The notes under the pieces are model-generated. The model did not search any database and had not been told where the DNA came from. It saw nothing but the letters and a program-made list of their open reading frames with translations. A stretch of 64,000 nt of DNA from Pedobacter psychrotolerans (GTDB lineage Bacteria > Bacteroidota > Bacteroidia > Sphingobacteriales > Sphingobacteriaceae). A program made the translations under genes and the position numbers. Where the stretch lies: assembly GCF_004340665.1 (NCBI RefSeq), contig NZ_SLWO01000008.1, forward strand, positions 124,001 through 188,000, given 5' to 3'. Positions 36,276-45,427 of this stretch are shown piece by piece (within the stretch, counting starts at the first letter, position 1; each line of letters begins with the position of its first letter).

Positions 36276-36877
36276 TGTATAAAGTAGGAATTACAGGTGG
36301 AATAGGCAGTGGTAAAACAACCGTTTGTAAGGTTTTTGAAGTTTTAGGCATTCCGATTTTTTATGCTGATACCGTAGCAAAAGAAATTATGGTATCTGAT
36401 CAATTGCTGGTTGAAGGTATCATCTCTACATTTGGTGAAGAAAGCTATACGCTTGAGGGGGAACTCAACAAAAAACACCTGGCAAGTATTGTTTTTAACA
36501 ATGAAGCAGAATTGGCTAAATTGAATAATTTGGTTCATCCGGCAGTATTCAGGGCTTTTGAAGGATGGGTAAAACAAGTTGATCAAAAAGTGCCTTATAT
36601 ATTAAAAGAAGCAGCTTTGCTTTTTGAGAGTGACTCTTATAAAATGTGTGATACTTCTATTCTGGTAACAGCTCCCTATGATTTAAAGTTAGCCAGGGTA
36701 ATGCAACGAGATCAGTTTTCTGCAGATCAGGTAAAAGCCAGAATGGACAAGCAAATGAGCGATGAAGAGAAGGCGAAAATGGCAGATCATTTCATTGTTA
36801 ATGACGAAAAGAATTCAATTATTGAGCAAGTGCTAACGCTACATAAACAGTTTTTAGTAGCTGCAAAGGCATATTAG
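36275..36877 (+). CDS. coaE: Dephospho-CoA kinase
   Basis: 200 residues, standard length. The P-loop GGIGSGKTT (8-16), YADTVAKEIM, the LVHPAVF block and KEAALLFE are all typical. It catalyses the last step of coenzyme A synthesis, phosphorylating dephospho-CoA at the ribose 3' hydroxyl with ATP. Its start codon overlaps the ybbR stop, so the two are translationally coupled. Confidence 0.96.
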   Translation: MYKVGITGGIGSGKTTVCKVFEVLGIPIFYADTVAKEIMVSDQLLVEGIISTFGEESYTLEGELNKKHLASIVFNNEAELAKLNNLVHPAVFRAFEGWVKQVDQKVPYILKEAALLFESDSYKMCDTSILVTAPYDLKLARVMQRDQFSADQVKARMDKQMSDEEKAKMADHFIVNDEKNSIIEQVLTLHKQFLVAAKAY

Positions 36878-36963
36878 ACCTTCAATGCTACCTATCTTAA
36901 AATAGATATGTTTTTATATTTCCAAAATCCTGTCTTATCCTTAAATCTTATAAATCCTGATAA

Positions 36964-37905
36964 ATGATTTTAGATGATTTTATCACCATTACGCCAACTG
37001 GTTTATATTGTATTTATGGTGATTTTTATTTAGATCCCCAGCAACCAGTAAAAGAAGCGGTGGTTTCTCATGCACATGGCGATCATGCTATAGGCGGTAG
37101 TGAACATGTATATTGTACGGCTGCCACCGAATCTTTCATGAAACACCGTTACCGCAAGTTTGCCGCTGTAGATTTTTATATTAAAGCTTATCACCAATCG
37201 TTTAAGATCAAGGAGGTTTCCATCACCTTTTACTCAGCCGGACATATACTAGGTTCTGCACAAGTTTTAATGGAATATCAAGGGGTTAAATATCTCTATA
37301 CCGGAGATTATAAGATAGAACCTGATGCAACTTGTGAGCCTTTTGAGTTTGTACAGGCAGATGTACTCATTACGGAAAGTACATTTGCTAATCCAGAGAC
37401 TAAACATCCATCTCCAGTTAAAGAGATCGAGAAATTGAATAATACGAACTCGAATATTATGCTTGGCGCTTATGCCTTAGGTAAAAGCCAAAGGATCATT
37501 CAGTTGCTAAATCATCACTGCCCAAGTAAAAATATTATGGTGCATCATAGCATCATGCCTTTTGTGAAAATTTACGAAGATTATGGCATGGAACTGGGTA
37601 GATACAAAATGTATGATCGGAAAGTGATGAAGAATAACCAGCAACATCAGGTTTATATCGTGCCACCGATGGTTTTCCACAGTTATCATAAAGCCATTAA
37701 TGTGGTGAGGGCTTTTGCTTCAGGATGGGAAAATCTGCAACAACAAAATGGCATTTCGCTTTATATCTCTGATCATGCCGATTGGGATGCCATATTGGAA
37801 ACCATTGAAAATGTACAACCCAAACAAATTTGGACCTTGCATGGAGATGGAAAACAGTTAAAAGAATATTTTAAAGATAGGTTAGAGGTGAAGATATTGA
37901 ACTAA
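36964..37905 (+). CDS. MBL-fold exonuclease-like protein (ligase-associated type)
   Basis: 313 residues with the metallo-beta-lactamase core SHAHGDH (36-42), the AGHILGSAQ loop, YTGDYK and a late ISDHADW block. These are beta-CASP/CPSF-like features. The pattern resembles the putative exonuclease family usually found beside an ATP-dependent DNA ligase (DNA end processing). No ligase or helicase gene is nearby, so it is alone here. Function is inferred from fold only. Confidence 0.8.
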   Translation: MILDDFITITPTGLYCIYGDFYLDPQQPVKEAVVSHAHGDHAIGGSEHVYCTAATESFMKHRYRKFAAVDFYIKAYHQSFKIKEVSITFYSAGHILGSAQVLMEYQGVKYLYTGDYKIEPDATCEPFEFVQADVLITESTFANPETKHPSPVKEIEKLNNTNSNIMLGAYALGKSQRIIQLLNHHCPSKNIMVHHSIMPFVKIYEDYGMELGRYKMYDRKVMKNNQQHQVYIVPPMVFHSYHKAINVVRAFASGWENLQQQNGISLYISDHADWDAILETIENVQPKQIWTLHGDGKQLKEYFKDRLEVKILN

Positions 37906-37929
37906 TTAACTGAATTTTACAAGATTTTC

Positions 37930-37937
37930 TAGATTTG
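37930..37937 (+). promoter_or_regulatory. Candidate -7 box ahead of the DUF5522 gene
   Basis: TAGATTTG matches TAnnTTTG, 81 bases before the start codon. No -33 match at the right spacing. If used, the word repeat at 37970-38008 would lie in the 5' leader. Confidence 0.3.
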
Positions 37938-37969
37938 AGAATTTCAGCATAAGTAAAAGTCAATTTTTA

Positions 37970-38008
37970 ATTCATTCAATTATTCACTCATTAATTACTC
38001 ACTCATTC
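37970..38008. repeat. Octamer word repeat in the DUF5522 leader
   Basis: Consecutive words ATTCATTC, AATTATTC, ACTCATTA, ATTACTC and ACTCATTC (8, 8, 8, 7, 8 bases) run up to ten bases before the ATG. It is one of several such arrays at gene boundaries in this window. Confidence 0.6.
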
Positions 38009-38018
38009 AAATTTCAAT

Positions 38019-38162
38019 ATGCAAGAAGGGGAAGATTTTTATTTTAATGAAGATGGATTGATGGTGTTTACCGAAACCTACCACTTAAAGCGAGGTTATT
38101 GCTGTAAAAATAAATGTAAACATTGCCCTTGGGGATATGGTAAAAAGAAGGTGAAGAAATAG
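38019..38162 (+). CDS. DUF5522 small cysteine protein
   Basis: 47 residues, MQEGEDFYFNEDG followed by the family core LMVFTETYHLKRGYCC and C-K-H-C-P-W, ending in a lysine-rich tail. The four cysteines (CC, then C-x2-C) suggest a small metal-binding knuckle. Proteins with this core are widespread in Bacteroidota and also appear as a domain in eukaryotes; function unknown. It follows the MBL-fold gene by 113 bases in the same direction. Confidence 0.8.
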   Translation: MQEGEDFYFNEDGLMVFTETYHLKRGYCCKNKCKHCPWGYGKKKVKK

Positions 38163-38196
38163 TTAATTCACTATTCGAGTTTTCCGTTTCAATTAC

Positions 38197-38826
38197 CTAA
38201 AATTTAACATGCTGATAAATGTCCTTTAATTGAATATCAAAGCCAAGGCTATAAAAATTCAGACTTTCATCCATATTACTATATTCTTTCAATTCCCAGT
38301 TTTGATGCTCATTAATATGAAAGGCTTCAACTGAAATGGCTGTGGAATCGATCATGATATATTCTTTCAATGACGGAATATCTCTATACAGTTTAAATTT
38401 ACTACCCCTATCATAATCTTTTGTAGAAGGAGAAAGAATCTCAATGATAACGGTTGGCAGGAGTACCGTATTTTCATCTTCTTCCAGGTGTTTGATTTCA
38501 TTGCAGTAAATAGATATATCAGGATAGGTGAAAAGTGAGTTTTCAGGGATGTTCATTCTCATATCGCTGCCAAAAGGAATGCACTTTGATCCATATAATT
38601 TACGACTAAGAAAACCAAAAGTATTGGAGAATATAAAGTTGTGACTAAGTGCTGCTCCAGACATAGACGTTGCTCCTATAGCCCTAACTTCCCTGTGAAG
38701 TGGGAATATCTCTCCCTCAAAATATTCATGCTTTTCCTGTGAAGCATTTTCCATTTCCAGGTATTCCTGAACACTATATTTCCTTTTTTTATATTCTACG
38801 GCAGGCTCATTTACAATTTCATCCAT
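38197..38826 (-). CDS. Uma2-family PD-(D/E)XK nuclease-like protein
   Basis: 209 residues. It starts with the usual Uma2 region (YSVQEYLEMENASQEKHEYFEGEI) and carries PDISIYC followed by VIIEILSPST. This gives the Asp and Glu of a restriction-endonuclease-like fold. The family (DUF820) is abundant, especially in cyanobacteria. Its physiological role is not established. It converges on the DUF5522 gene. Confidence 0.88.
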   Translation of the reverse strand: MDEIVNEPAVEYKKRKYSVQEYLEMENASQEKHEYFEGEIFPLHREVRAIGATSMSGAALSHNFIFSNTFGFLSRKLYGSKCIPFGSDMRMNIPENSLFTYPDISIYCNEIKHLEEDENTVLLPTVIIEILSPSTKDYDRGSKFKLYRDIPSLKEYIMIDSTAISVEAFHINEHQNWELKEYSNMDESLNFYSLGFDIQLKDIYQHVKF

Positions 38827-38883
38827 ACAGTAAGTTAGTCAAAATATGGGTATGATGAAAATAAATTTTGGTTGTCTTCCTGA

Positions 38884-39603
38884 TCAGTGATGCCCGGCAA
38901 AGAAACCAATTAGAGCGACACCTATTCCCAATAAAACAGCGATCATTTTACGCAGGTTAATTTTATGATCGGCACTGGATTCGAACAAAATGGTCGTAGA
39001 GATATGAAGGAATATTCCAATCACCACACCCATAATTTTATTGAAATAAGCCTCTACACCTCCAATACTGCCATTACTCAAGCCCATACTTACATAAAAG
39101 CCTAAAGGAGCCATAATTGCAAAAATGATCAGATATAGAATGATACTTCCTTTTTTGAAATGATTCTGCATCAAAATGCTTCCTAAAGCAAATGCCGCAG
39201 GGATATGGTGTAAGGAAATGCCAAAAATTAATTCGTTATGTTGTTCTTTTGCCAAAGGCATTCCTTCTAAAAATGCGTGTAAGCACAAACTAATCATAAT
39301 GCCGAATGGAAATACCTGCCCATCATGATGCTTGTGGATATGGCCATGTTCCACACCTTCAGAGAATTGTTCCAGAAATACCTGCAGAAGAAAACCCACG
39401 AGAATGAATATCCCGATTTCACTTTTATCAGGCCCACTAAAGGCATCGGGTATTAAATGCAATACGGTTATGGCAAATAAATAGGCACCACTAAAAGATA
39501 AGATCAGTTTTAGCAACTTTGATTTGTCACTTTTAACCAAAAATATAGCTGTTCCGCCTAAAAAGGCACAGAAGAAAAGCACACAGAGTTTCCAGATTTC
39601 CAT
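38884..39603 (-). CDS. ZIP-family divalent metal transporter
   Basis: 239 residues, seven to eight spans. A His-rich loop (EHGHIHKHHDG, about 82-92) precedes transport-site helices HAFLEGMPL and LHHIPAAFALGS, both with the metal-coordinating His/Glu pattern of ZIP transporters. It probably imports Zn2+ or another divalent metal. It lies three bases after the PAP2 gene stop, forming a three-gene run with it and the methyltransferase. Confidence 0.9.
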   Translation of the reverse strand: MEIWKLCVLFFCAFLGGTAIFLVKSDKSKLLKLILSFSGAYLFAITVLHLIPDAFSGPDKSEIGIFILVGFLLQVFLEQFSEGVEHGHIHKHHDGQVFPFGIMISLCLHAFLEGMPLAKEQHNELIFGISLHHIPAAFALGSILMQNHFKKGSIILYLIIFAIMAPLGFYVSMGLSNGSIGGVEAYFNKIMGVVIGIFLHISTTILFESSADHKINLRKMIAVLLGIGVALIGFFAGHH

Positions 39604-39606
39604 AGC

Positions 39607-40170
39607 TTAAAAATCAGGTTGTAATTTTTTAAACATTCTTGAACAGATGAAACCAATTAAGGTTCCTAAAAGTGCGCCTGCAGTAACATCAATAGGGTAA
39701 TGAACGCCGACATATACTTGTGCAAAACTAATGATAAAGGCCCAGAACAAGCCGAGTGGCAAAATGGGTTTCCATCTACTGTAAAAAACACAAATTAAAA
39801 ATACAGCAATAGCAAAGTGATTGGTGGCATGTGCCGAAGGAAAGCTTAAACCACTTCCGCAAGGTACACGGTGAATAATCTCATTGGCTATGGTTAAATC
39901 ATTGCATGGCCGAACCCTTGAAATCCATGGTTTAATCACCCTTGAAGAAATTAGATCAGCAGAGGCAAATGTAAACAGAATCATTCCGATGATATAATAT
40001 CCCTGTTTTTTGTATTGTTTAATGCAGAAAATCAAAATAAAAACATAAAGTGGCGACCAGAAAAACCGATTGCGCATGAGGGGCATCAGCCAGTCAAAAA
40101 AGCCATTGGAGAGCCCCCGGTGGATTTTTAGAAATAAAGCCAGATCAAATTGCTGTATGCTTTCTATCAT
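39607..40170 (-). CDS. PAP2-family membrane phosphatase
   Basis: 187 residues with about five spans and the three phosphatase motifs: KPWISRVRPC, FPSAHATN and VYVGVHYPIDV. These supply the Lys/Arg, the catalytic His of PSxH and the final His-Asp pair. It may dephosphorylate undecaprenyl pyrophosphate or another lipid phosphate. The start overlaps the methyltransferase stop by four bases (ATGA). Confidence 0.93.
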   Translation of the reverse strand: MIESIQQFDLALFLKIHRGLSNGFFDWLMPLMRNRFFWSPLYVFILIFCIKQYKKQGYYIIGMILFTFASADLISSRVIKPWISRVRPCNDLTIANEIIHRVPCGSGLSFPSAHATNHFAIAVFLICVFYSRWKPILPLGLFWAFIISFAQVYVGVHYPIDVTAGALLGTLIGFICSRMFKKLQPDF

Positions 40171-40898
40171 GCTTTTTTACAGATTAAAATTAACCGGTCT
40201 GATGTATTTTGATTGAACGCTTCCAATTCATAGCTGCCGAATGTTTGATGGATAGTCATTCCGGCTTTTAATATCATCCGCTCAAAATCTTCAAAGCTAA
40301 AAGCCTGAACACGCTCTTCAAAATTATAGGTCTTCCCTTTATCTTCAAAATTGATTTTTTTGATGATTTTTCCCTCTATCACATTTTTAGAAATATTAAA
40401 TGCAATTCCATCCAGCGATTTCACTTCGCAGGAATTAAGATTTCTGATGATTTTTTCAGTATTAAAATAATCCAGTACCAAAACCCCATCTGCTTTAAGG
40501 CATTTTCTGAAGGTTTTTAAGGCGTCAATATGTTCTTTTTCAGTATCAAAATAACCGAAACTGGTGAAAAGGTTTAAGGCAATATCAAAATAATTGATGT
40601 AAAAGAGCTTTCGCATGTCATGCACAAGAAAATGCAATTTATTGTTTTCAAATTGTCGTGCATACTTTATACTTTGCTCAGATAGGTCGATTCCGGTAAC
40701 ATCTAATCCTTTTTTATTGAGGTAAATGGAATGTCTTCCTTTTCCGCAGGCAATATCCAGTGCCTTATAATCAGGTTTTGGATGAAGAAAATGGGTTAGC
40801 TGATCAATAAAAAATTCAGCTTCAGCGTCATTTCTTTGTTGATAAAGAATATGATAATATGGCGAATTAAACCAATATTGAAACCATTTGCGCTGCAT
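40167..40898 (-). CDS. SAM-dependent methyltransferase (class I)
   Basis: 243 residues. Motif I is ALDIACGKGRHSIYL (about 48-62) and is followed by VTGIDLSEQSI, with NLFTSFGYF as the post-motif region. The class I Rossmann fold is clear. The substrate is not: relatives are annotated only as methyltransferases. It is first in a run with the PAP2 and ZIP genes and has a candidate promoter upstream. Confidence 0.88.
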   Translation of the reverse strand: MQRKWFQYWFNSPYYHILYQQRNDAEAEFFIDQLTHFLHPKPDYKALDIACGKGRHSIYLNKKGLDVTGIDLSEQSIKYARQFENNKLHFLVHDMRKLFYINYFDIALNLFTSFGYFDTEKEHIDALKTFRKCLKADGVLVLDYFNTEKIIRNLNSCEVKSLDGIAFNISKNVIEGKIIKKINFEDKGKTYNFEERVQAFSFEDFERMILKAGMTIHQTFGSYELEAFNQNTSDRLILICKKA

Positions 40899-40929
40899 AA
40901 AAAAGCTGTTTGTTATTTTTAAAAAGATG

Positions 40930-40937
40930 CAAACTTA
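40930..40937 (-). promoter_or_regulatory. Candidate -7 box of the methyltransferase-PAP2-ZIP run
   Basis: On the minus strand TAAGTTTG matches TAnnTTTG and lies 31 bases before the start codon at 40898. No clear -33 TTTG at 19-21 bases. Confidence 0.4.
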
Positions 40938-41288
40938 GATAAAATTGGATTAAACACCGCACATTAATTTATAGCTAAACCCATTAAAGGATATTCTGCA
41001 TAATCATTTAATTACCAAATTGCTGCAAATATAAGATTTTACAGCTGCTAGGTGAATATAACATTGTTTTTTGCAACAATATTGCAATTATATTTTAATC
41101 GGTTAATTTTTTTATCAATCAATAAAAAGAATTTCGCCATAATCTATCAAAAAAATTGATCGTATGCCTACTAAATACATCGTATAAATAGATATAAACT
41201 TAATGTAAATTAACTTTTGTAAGGCCTTTAGAATGCCTGCTATCTTGTTTTTTTTCTTATTTTTGATGCTCATCATTAGATACAATAA
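40938..41288. other. AT-rich divergent region with a candidate glmM -7 box
   Basis: About 350 bp without genes. TATTTTTG (41258-41265, plus) matches the -7 pattern 23 bases before the glmM GTG. A short inverted repeat TTGCAA...TTGCAA lies near 41072-41087. Nothing else was identified. Confidence 0.4.
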
Positions 41289-42674
41289 GTGACTTTAATA
41301 AAATCGATTTCAGGAATAAGGGGAACCATAGGTGGACAGGCAGGAAATGGCTTAACACCTATTGATATAGTAAAATTCACAGCTGCTTTTGGAAGCTGGG
41401 TAGTTCAAAAAACAGGGATTAAAAGAATCGTATTAGGTCGCGATGCCCGAATTTCGGGTGAAATGGTTAACCATTTGGTAATCGGTACATTACAAGGTTT
41501 AGGGATAGAGGTAATTGATTTGGGTTTATCTACCACACCAACGGTTGAAATTGCAGTGCCTGATGAACAAGCTGGCGGTGGTATCATTTTAACCGCAAGT
41601 CATAACCCAAAACAATGGAATGCATTAAAATTACTTAATGCAGATGGTGAATTTATTAGCGATGCTGATGGGATAGAAGTTTTAGAACTTGCTGAAAGTG
41701 CTGCGTTTGAATTTGCAGAGGTAGATAAATTAGGGAAGGTTATTCAAAATGACACTTACCTGCAAAAACATATTGACAAGGTTTTGGCATTGCCACTGGT
41801 AGATGTAGAAGCAATTAAGAAAGCTGATTTTAAAGTTGTAATAGATTGTGTTAATTCAACGGGTGGTATTTTTATTCCAGCCTTGCTGAAAGCATTAGGA
41901 GTAAACAGGGTTACAGAACTGTATTGCACACCTGATGGTCATTTCCCTCATAATCCTGAACCACTTCCAGAAAACTTAGCAGAAATTTCTAAGGAAGTTC
42001 AAAAGCAAAATGCAGATTTAGGCATTGTGGTAGATCCTGATGTAGACCGTTTGTGTTTTGTAAATGAAGACGGAAGCATGTTTGGAGAAGAGTATACTTT
42101 AGTTGCTGTAGCAGATTATGTGTTAAAAAATACACCGGGTAATACAGTTTCCAATCTTTCATCAACCAGGGCCCTCCGTGATGTGACTGAAAAAGCAGGT
42201 TCTGAATATCATGCTTCTGCTGTTGGCGAGGTAAACGTGGTGAATAAAATGAAAGAAACCAATGCCATTATTGGTGGTGAAGGCAATGGTGGTATTATTT
42301 ATCCAGCGTCTCATTACGGCCGAGATGCACTGGTTGGTATTGCTTTATTCTTAACTCATTTAGCTAAATTTGGAAAATCTATTTCCGTATTACGCGGGAG
42401 CTATCCTCAATATTATATTTCTAAAAATAAAATTACGCTTACACCAGAAATGGACATCGACCATTTGTTAAAGCAAGTGGAAGAAAAATATAAAAAGCAG
42501 CCATATAGCACGATTGATGGTTTGAAAATAGAGTTTGATAAAACATGGGTGCACTTGCGCCGATCTAATACCGAACCCATTATTCGCATTTATAGCGAAG
42601 CAGAAAATGAGACGATTGCAGAAAGCCTGGCGAATAAAATTATTTCCGATATCAAGGAAATATTGCATTTGTAA
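41289..42674 (+). CDS. glmM: Phosphoglucosamine mutase (GTG start)
   Basis: 461 residues. The active-site loop TASHNPKQW carries phospho-Ser104, the Mg2+ loop is DPDVDRL, and the sugar-binding loop is GEGNGGI. The C-terminal phosphate-binding loop is RRSNTEPIIRIY. It converts glucosamine-6-phosphate to glucosamine-1-phosphate for UDP-GlcNAc, feeding peptidoglycan and lipopolysaccharide. The start is GTG at 41289, followed by the conserved TLIKSISGIRGTIGG. It belongs to the Bacteroidota-type GlmM, a little longer than the E. coli enzyme. Confidence 0.93.
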   Translation: MTLIKSISGIRGTIGGQAGNGLTPIDIVKFTAAFGSWVVQKTGIKRIVLGRDARISGEMVNHLVIGTLQGLGIEVIDLGLSTTPTVEIAVPDEQAGGGIILTASHNPKQWNALKLLNADGEFISDADGIEVLELAESAAFEFAEVDKLGKVIQNDTYLQKHIDKVLALPLVDVEAIKKADFKVVIDCVNSTGGIFIPALLKALGVNRVTELYCTPDGHFPHNPEPLPENLAEISKEVQKQNADLGIVVDPDVDRLCFVNEDGSMFGEEYTLVAVADYVLKNTPGNTVSNLSSTRALRDVTEKAGSEYHASAVGEVNVVNKMKETNAIIGGEGNGGIIYPASHYGRDALVGIALFLTHLAKFGKSISVLRGSYPQYYISKNKITLTPEMDIDHLLKQVEEKYKKQPYSTIDGLKIEFDKTWVHLRRSNTEPIIRIYSEAENETIAESLANKIISDIKEILHL

Positions 42675-42763
42675 CTAGAATTAAGGGCAATAATTAAAGA
42701 GTAAAATTAATTCATGAGATCATCCTGAAAGATGAAATCATTTTAAAAGGTGATAATCACAAT

Positions 42764-43912
42764 ATGAAAAGGATTTATTTAGATAACGCGGCTACCACGC
42801 CATTAGATAAACAAGTAATTGCCGAAATGAGTAACGTGATGGAAAACTATTTTGGTAATCCATCAGCCATTCATGCGCTAGGTCGTGAGGTAAGAACTTT
42901 AGTGGAAAAAGCCCGAAAAACTGTCGCTAATCTTTTAGGTGCATCACCTTCTGAAATATTTTTTACTTCAGGCGGCACCGAGGCAGATAATACCGCTATT
43001 CGTTGTGGCATTTCTGCTTATGGAATTAAACATGCCATTACCTCTAAAATAGAACATCATGCGGTAGAACATACTTTAAATATGATGCTCAAAAATGGTG
43101 AGATAGATAAATTGAGCTTTGTAAATATTGACGAAAAGGGTAATGTTGATTATGTGCACTTAGAGGAGTTGTTGCAAAATAACGAACGCACTTTTGTCTC
43201 CTTGATGCATGCAAACAATGAACTGGGTACCCTTACAGACATGATAAAAGTAGGTGATATCTGTGAAAAATATAATGCTATTTACCATGCCGATACCGTT
43301 CAAACGATGGGACATTACGTTCATCATGTACGTGAACTGAAAGCGCATTTTATTGTATGTGCCGCACATAAACTTCATGGACCTAAAGGTGTCGGTTTCT
43401 TATACGTTAACAGCAACATTAAAATTCCTCCGATGATTTATGGTGGCGCACAAGAGCGTAATATGCGTGGCGGAACTGAAAATGTTTACGGTATTGTAGG
43501 TTTGGCGAAGGCTTTGGAAATTGCTTATGCGGAAATGGAAGCGCATCAGAATCATATTCAAGGTTTGAAAGATTATATGAAGGCTCAATTGATTGCGGAA
43601 ATTCCAGGAATTGGTTTTAACGGAGAAACCGATGCAGATAAAAGCCTTTATACGGTACTAAATGTTTCTTTTCCTGAAATGGATATGGGAGATATGTTGC
43701 TGTTTAATTTGGATATTAATGGGATTTGTGCTTCTGGCGGTAGTGCCTGTTCATCGGGCTCTAACATTGGTTCACACGTGTTGAATGGTATTAACGCTGA
43801 TCCAAATCGTCCTTCTGTACGTTTTTCTTTCAGTAAATATACTACAAAAGAAGAATTGGATTATGTGATAGAGAAAGTTAAAATGGTGGTGAAGCAAAAT
43901 GCTTTAGCCTAA
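42764..43912 (+). CDS. Cysteine desulfurase (NifS/IscS family)
   Basis: 382 residues. FTSGGTEADNTAI binds PLP phosphate, Lys203 (AAHKLHGPKG) forms the Schiff base, and Cys329 (SGGSACSSGS) is the persulfide-forming residue. It mobilises sulfur from cysteine for Fe-S clusters and thiolated tRNAs. No iscU, sufE or regulator lies next to it, so which pathway it serves is open. A terminator follows immediately. Confidence 0.93.
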   Translation: MKRIYLDNAATTPLDKQVIAEMSNVMENYFGNPSAIHALGREVRTLVEKARKTVANLLGASPSEIFFTSGGTEADNTAIRCGISAYGIKHAITSKIEHHAVEHTLNMMLKNGEIDKLSFVNIDEKGNVDYVHLEELLQNNERTFVSLMHANNELGTLTDMIKVGDICEKYNAIYHADTVQTMGHYVHHVRELKAHFIVCAAHKLHGPKGVGFLYVNSNIKIPPMIYGGAQERNMRGGTENVYGIVGLAKALEIAYAEMEAHQNHIQGLKDYMKAQLIAEIPGIGFNGETDADKSLYTVLNVSFPEMDMGDMLLFNLDINGICASGGSACSSGSNIGSHVLNGINADPNRPSVRFSFSKYTTKEELDYVIEKVKMVVKQNALA

Positions 43913-43935
43913 AATATCATTAACCAAATAGGAAC

Positions 43936-43963
43936 AGTCTCGGAGTAATTCGGGACTTTTTTT
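43936..43963 (+). terminator. Intrinsic terminator of the cysteine desulfurase gene
   Basis: AGTCTCG (43936-43942) pairs with CGGGACT (43951-43957), one wobble, followed by a T run to 43963. Confidence 0.8.
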
Positions 43964-44069
43964 ATTTGTTCTTTTTTCTTGTATTAGGTAAGTCACCAGT
44001 GGTGAAGATTGCTATTAAAACAATATTATTTCTAATGTGTTCCTATAATACATCAATTTAAAAACCACT

Positions 44070-44273
44070 ATGGAAAATAATAAAGAAAAAGGAAAAATCA
44101 TTGAGAATGATTTACTTGATAAAACAGCCGAAGATATTAAGGAAAACAGGAATTTAGATGACAACAAATCGTCTAAAGTTGCAACGAATTTATTCGACAA
44201 AGATAAAGGGCGCAAAAATAATTCATTTGGTCCGGGCCATGAGCCGGGAACTACTCCAGGTTCAGGAATTTAA
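44070..44273 (+). CDS. Small hydrophilic hypothetical protein
   Basis: 67 residues, strongly charged (ENNKEKGKIIENDLLDKTAED) with a Gly/Pro-rich end (FGPGHEPGTTPGSGI). It has no membrane span or cysteine and looks intrinsically disordered. It stands between two terminators, so it would be a monocistronic unit. The opposite-strand frame over the same bases is less convincing. No family recognised. Confidence 0.55.
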   Translation: MENNKEKGKIIENDLLDKTAEDIKENRNLDDNKSSKVATNLFDKDKGRKNNSFGPGHEPGTTPGSGI

Positions 44274-44304
44274 CCATTAATTTTTTCAAAAAATTATTAA
44301 ATTT

Positions 44305-44332
44305 AAGCCACAGCAAAAATGTTGTGGCTTTT
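44305..44332 (+). terminator. Intrinsic terminator after the small hydrophilic gene
   Basis: AAGCCACAGC (44305-44314) pairs with GTTGTGGCTT (44321-44330), one mismatch, continuing into TTTT. It supports the small gene upstream being transcribed. Confidence 0.8.
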
Positions 44333-44346
44333 CTATACCGTTCAAA

Positions 44347-45243
44347 ATGGAAAGAAGAAATTTTATCAAAAGTTCTGCATTGGCCATGGCCTTGCTTTCA
44401 GTTTACAAAGCAGATGTTTTTGCACAACAAAAATCATTAAGCTACAATTTCAAAACACTTAGAAATAATGTAGGTATTTTTACGGAGCAAGGTGGAACAA
44501 TCGGCTGGTTAAATTCTTCTAACGGATTTGTGGTGGTTGATGCGCAATTTCCTGCTTCGGCTCCACATGTAATTGAGGAGTTAAAAAAACTTGGCGAAAA
44601 GCCATTTAAATACTTAATTAACACTCATCACCACGGTGATCATACCGCTGGTAACATCGCTTTCAAAGGTTTAGCAGAGAAAGTAGTGGCCCATCAAAAT
44701 TCGCTGGTTAATCAAAAGAGAGCGGCAGAGAAGGCCAATAATTTAGATCAGCAATTGCTACCTGACACGACCTTTGGAACAGGTTGGAAAGCACCAGTTG
44801 GTGATGAAAAGATCAGTGCCTATTATTATGGCTCAGCACATACCAATGGCGATGCCATTTATCATTTCGAAAACGCCAATATTGTTCATGTTGGAGATTT
44901 AGTTTCTAATCGGAAATTTCCATATATTGATAGAGAAAATGGGGCACACATCGGCAATTGGATTACTGCGCTGGATAAAATCCATCAACAATTTGATAAG
45001 GATACGATGTTCATTTTTGGTCATAGCCGCGAACCTGAAAAGGTAACAGGCAATAAAGCTGATGTAAAAGCCTTTCAAACTTATCTTCAAAATCTGCTCG
45101 CATTTGTTGGCGGTGAAATTAAGGCTGGAAAGACAAAAGATGATATTTTAAAAGCGACGACTATTCCAAACGCACCGGAATGGCAAGGTGAGGGCATTCA
45201 GAGAAGTTTAATAGCCGCTTATGATGAGTTAAAAGGCGCTTAA
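44347..45243 (+). CDS. Exported MBL-fold metallo-hydrolase
   Basis: 298 residues. A twin-arginine-like leader (ERRNFIKSSALAMALLS, cleavage near FAQQ) suggests folded export. The metal site is THHHGDHTAG (about 97-106), later GSAHTNGD and VHVGDLVSN, with a final FGHSREP. It resembles the class B lactamase/glyoxalase II superfamily. The substrate cannot be assigned. It lies close after a terminator and is probably transcribed alone. Confidence 0.87.
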   Translation: MERRNFIKSSALAMALLSVYKADVFAQQKSLSYNFKTLRNNVGIFTEQGGTIGWLNSSNGFVVVDAQFPASAPHVIEELKKLGEKPFKYLINTHHHGDHTAGNIAFKGLAEKVVAHQNSLVNQKRAAEKANNLDQQLLPDTTFGTGWKAPVGDEKISAYYYGSAHTNGDAIYHFENANIVHVGDLVSNRKFPYIDRENGAHIGNWITALDKIHQQFDKDTMFIFGHSREPEKVTGNKADVKAFQTYLQNLLAFVGGEIKAGKTKDDILKATTIPNAPEWQGEGIQRSLIAAYDELKGA

Positions 45244-45394
45244 AGTCTGGCTACAGATCAGTAAGTTGATTTAAAAATAATCTGCTAATCAGCGGCTACA
45301 TCTATCCAAATTTTTTTCCAATTTATAAACGTTCCATATTTAAAATAAATCTAAACAGCGCAGCTAAATTAACATCAACTCCACCCATATCTTC

Positions 45395-45402
45395 TATATT
45401 TG
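45395..45402 (+). promoter_or_regulatory. Candidate -7 box of cydAB
   Basis: TATATTTG followed by C is a perfect TAnnTTTG match 25 bases before the cydA ATG. The -33 region is weak. Confidence 0.45.
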
Positions 45403-45427
45403 CAATACACCAAATCCAATATCAGAT

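Noticed and set aside
36344..36586. 80-codon minus-strand frame inside coaE
   Set aside because: Antisense shadow of a well-conserved gene.
44015..44215. Minus-strand 66-codon hydrophobic frame opposite the small hydrophilic gene
   Set aside because: It is antisense to a frame with better start context and a downstream terminator, and its composition is what a lysine/asparagine-rich gene gives when read backwards.
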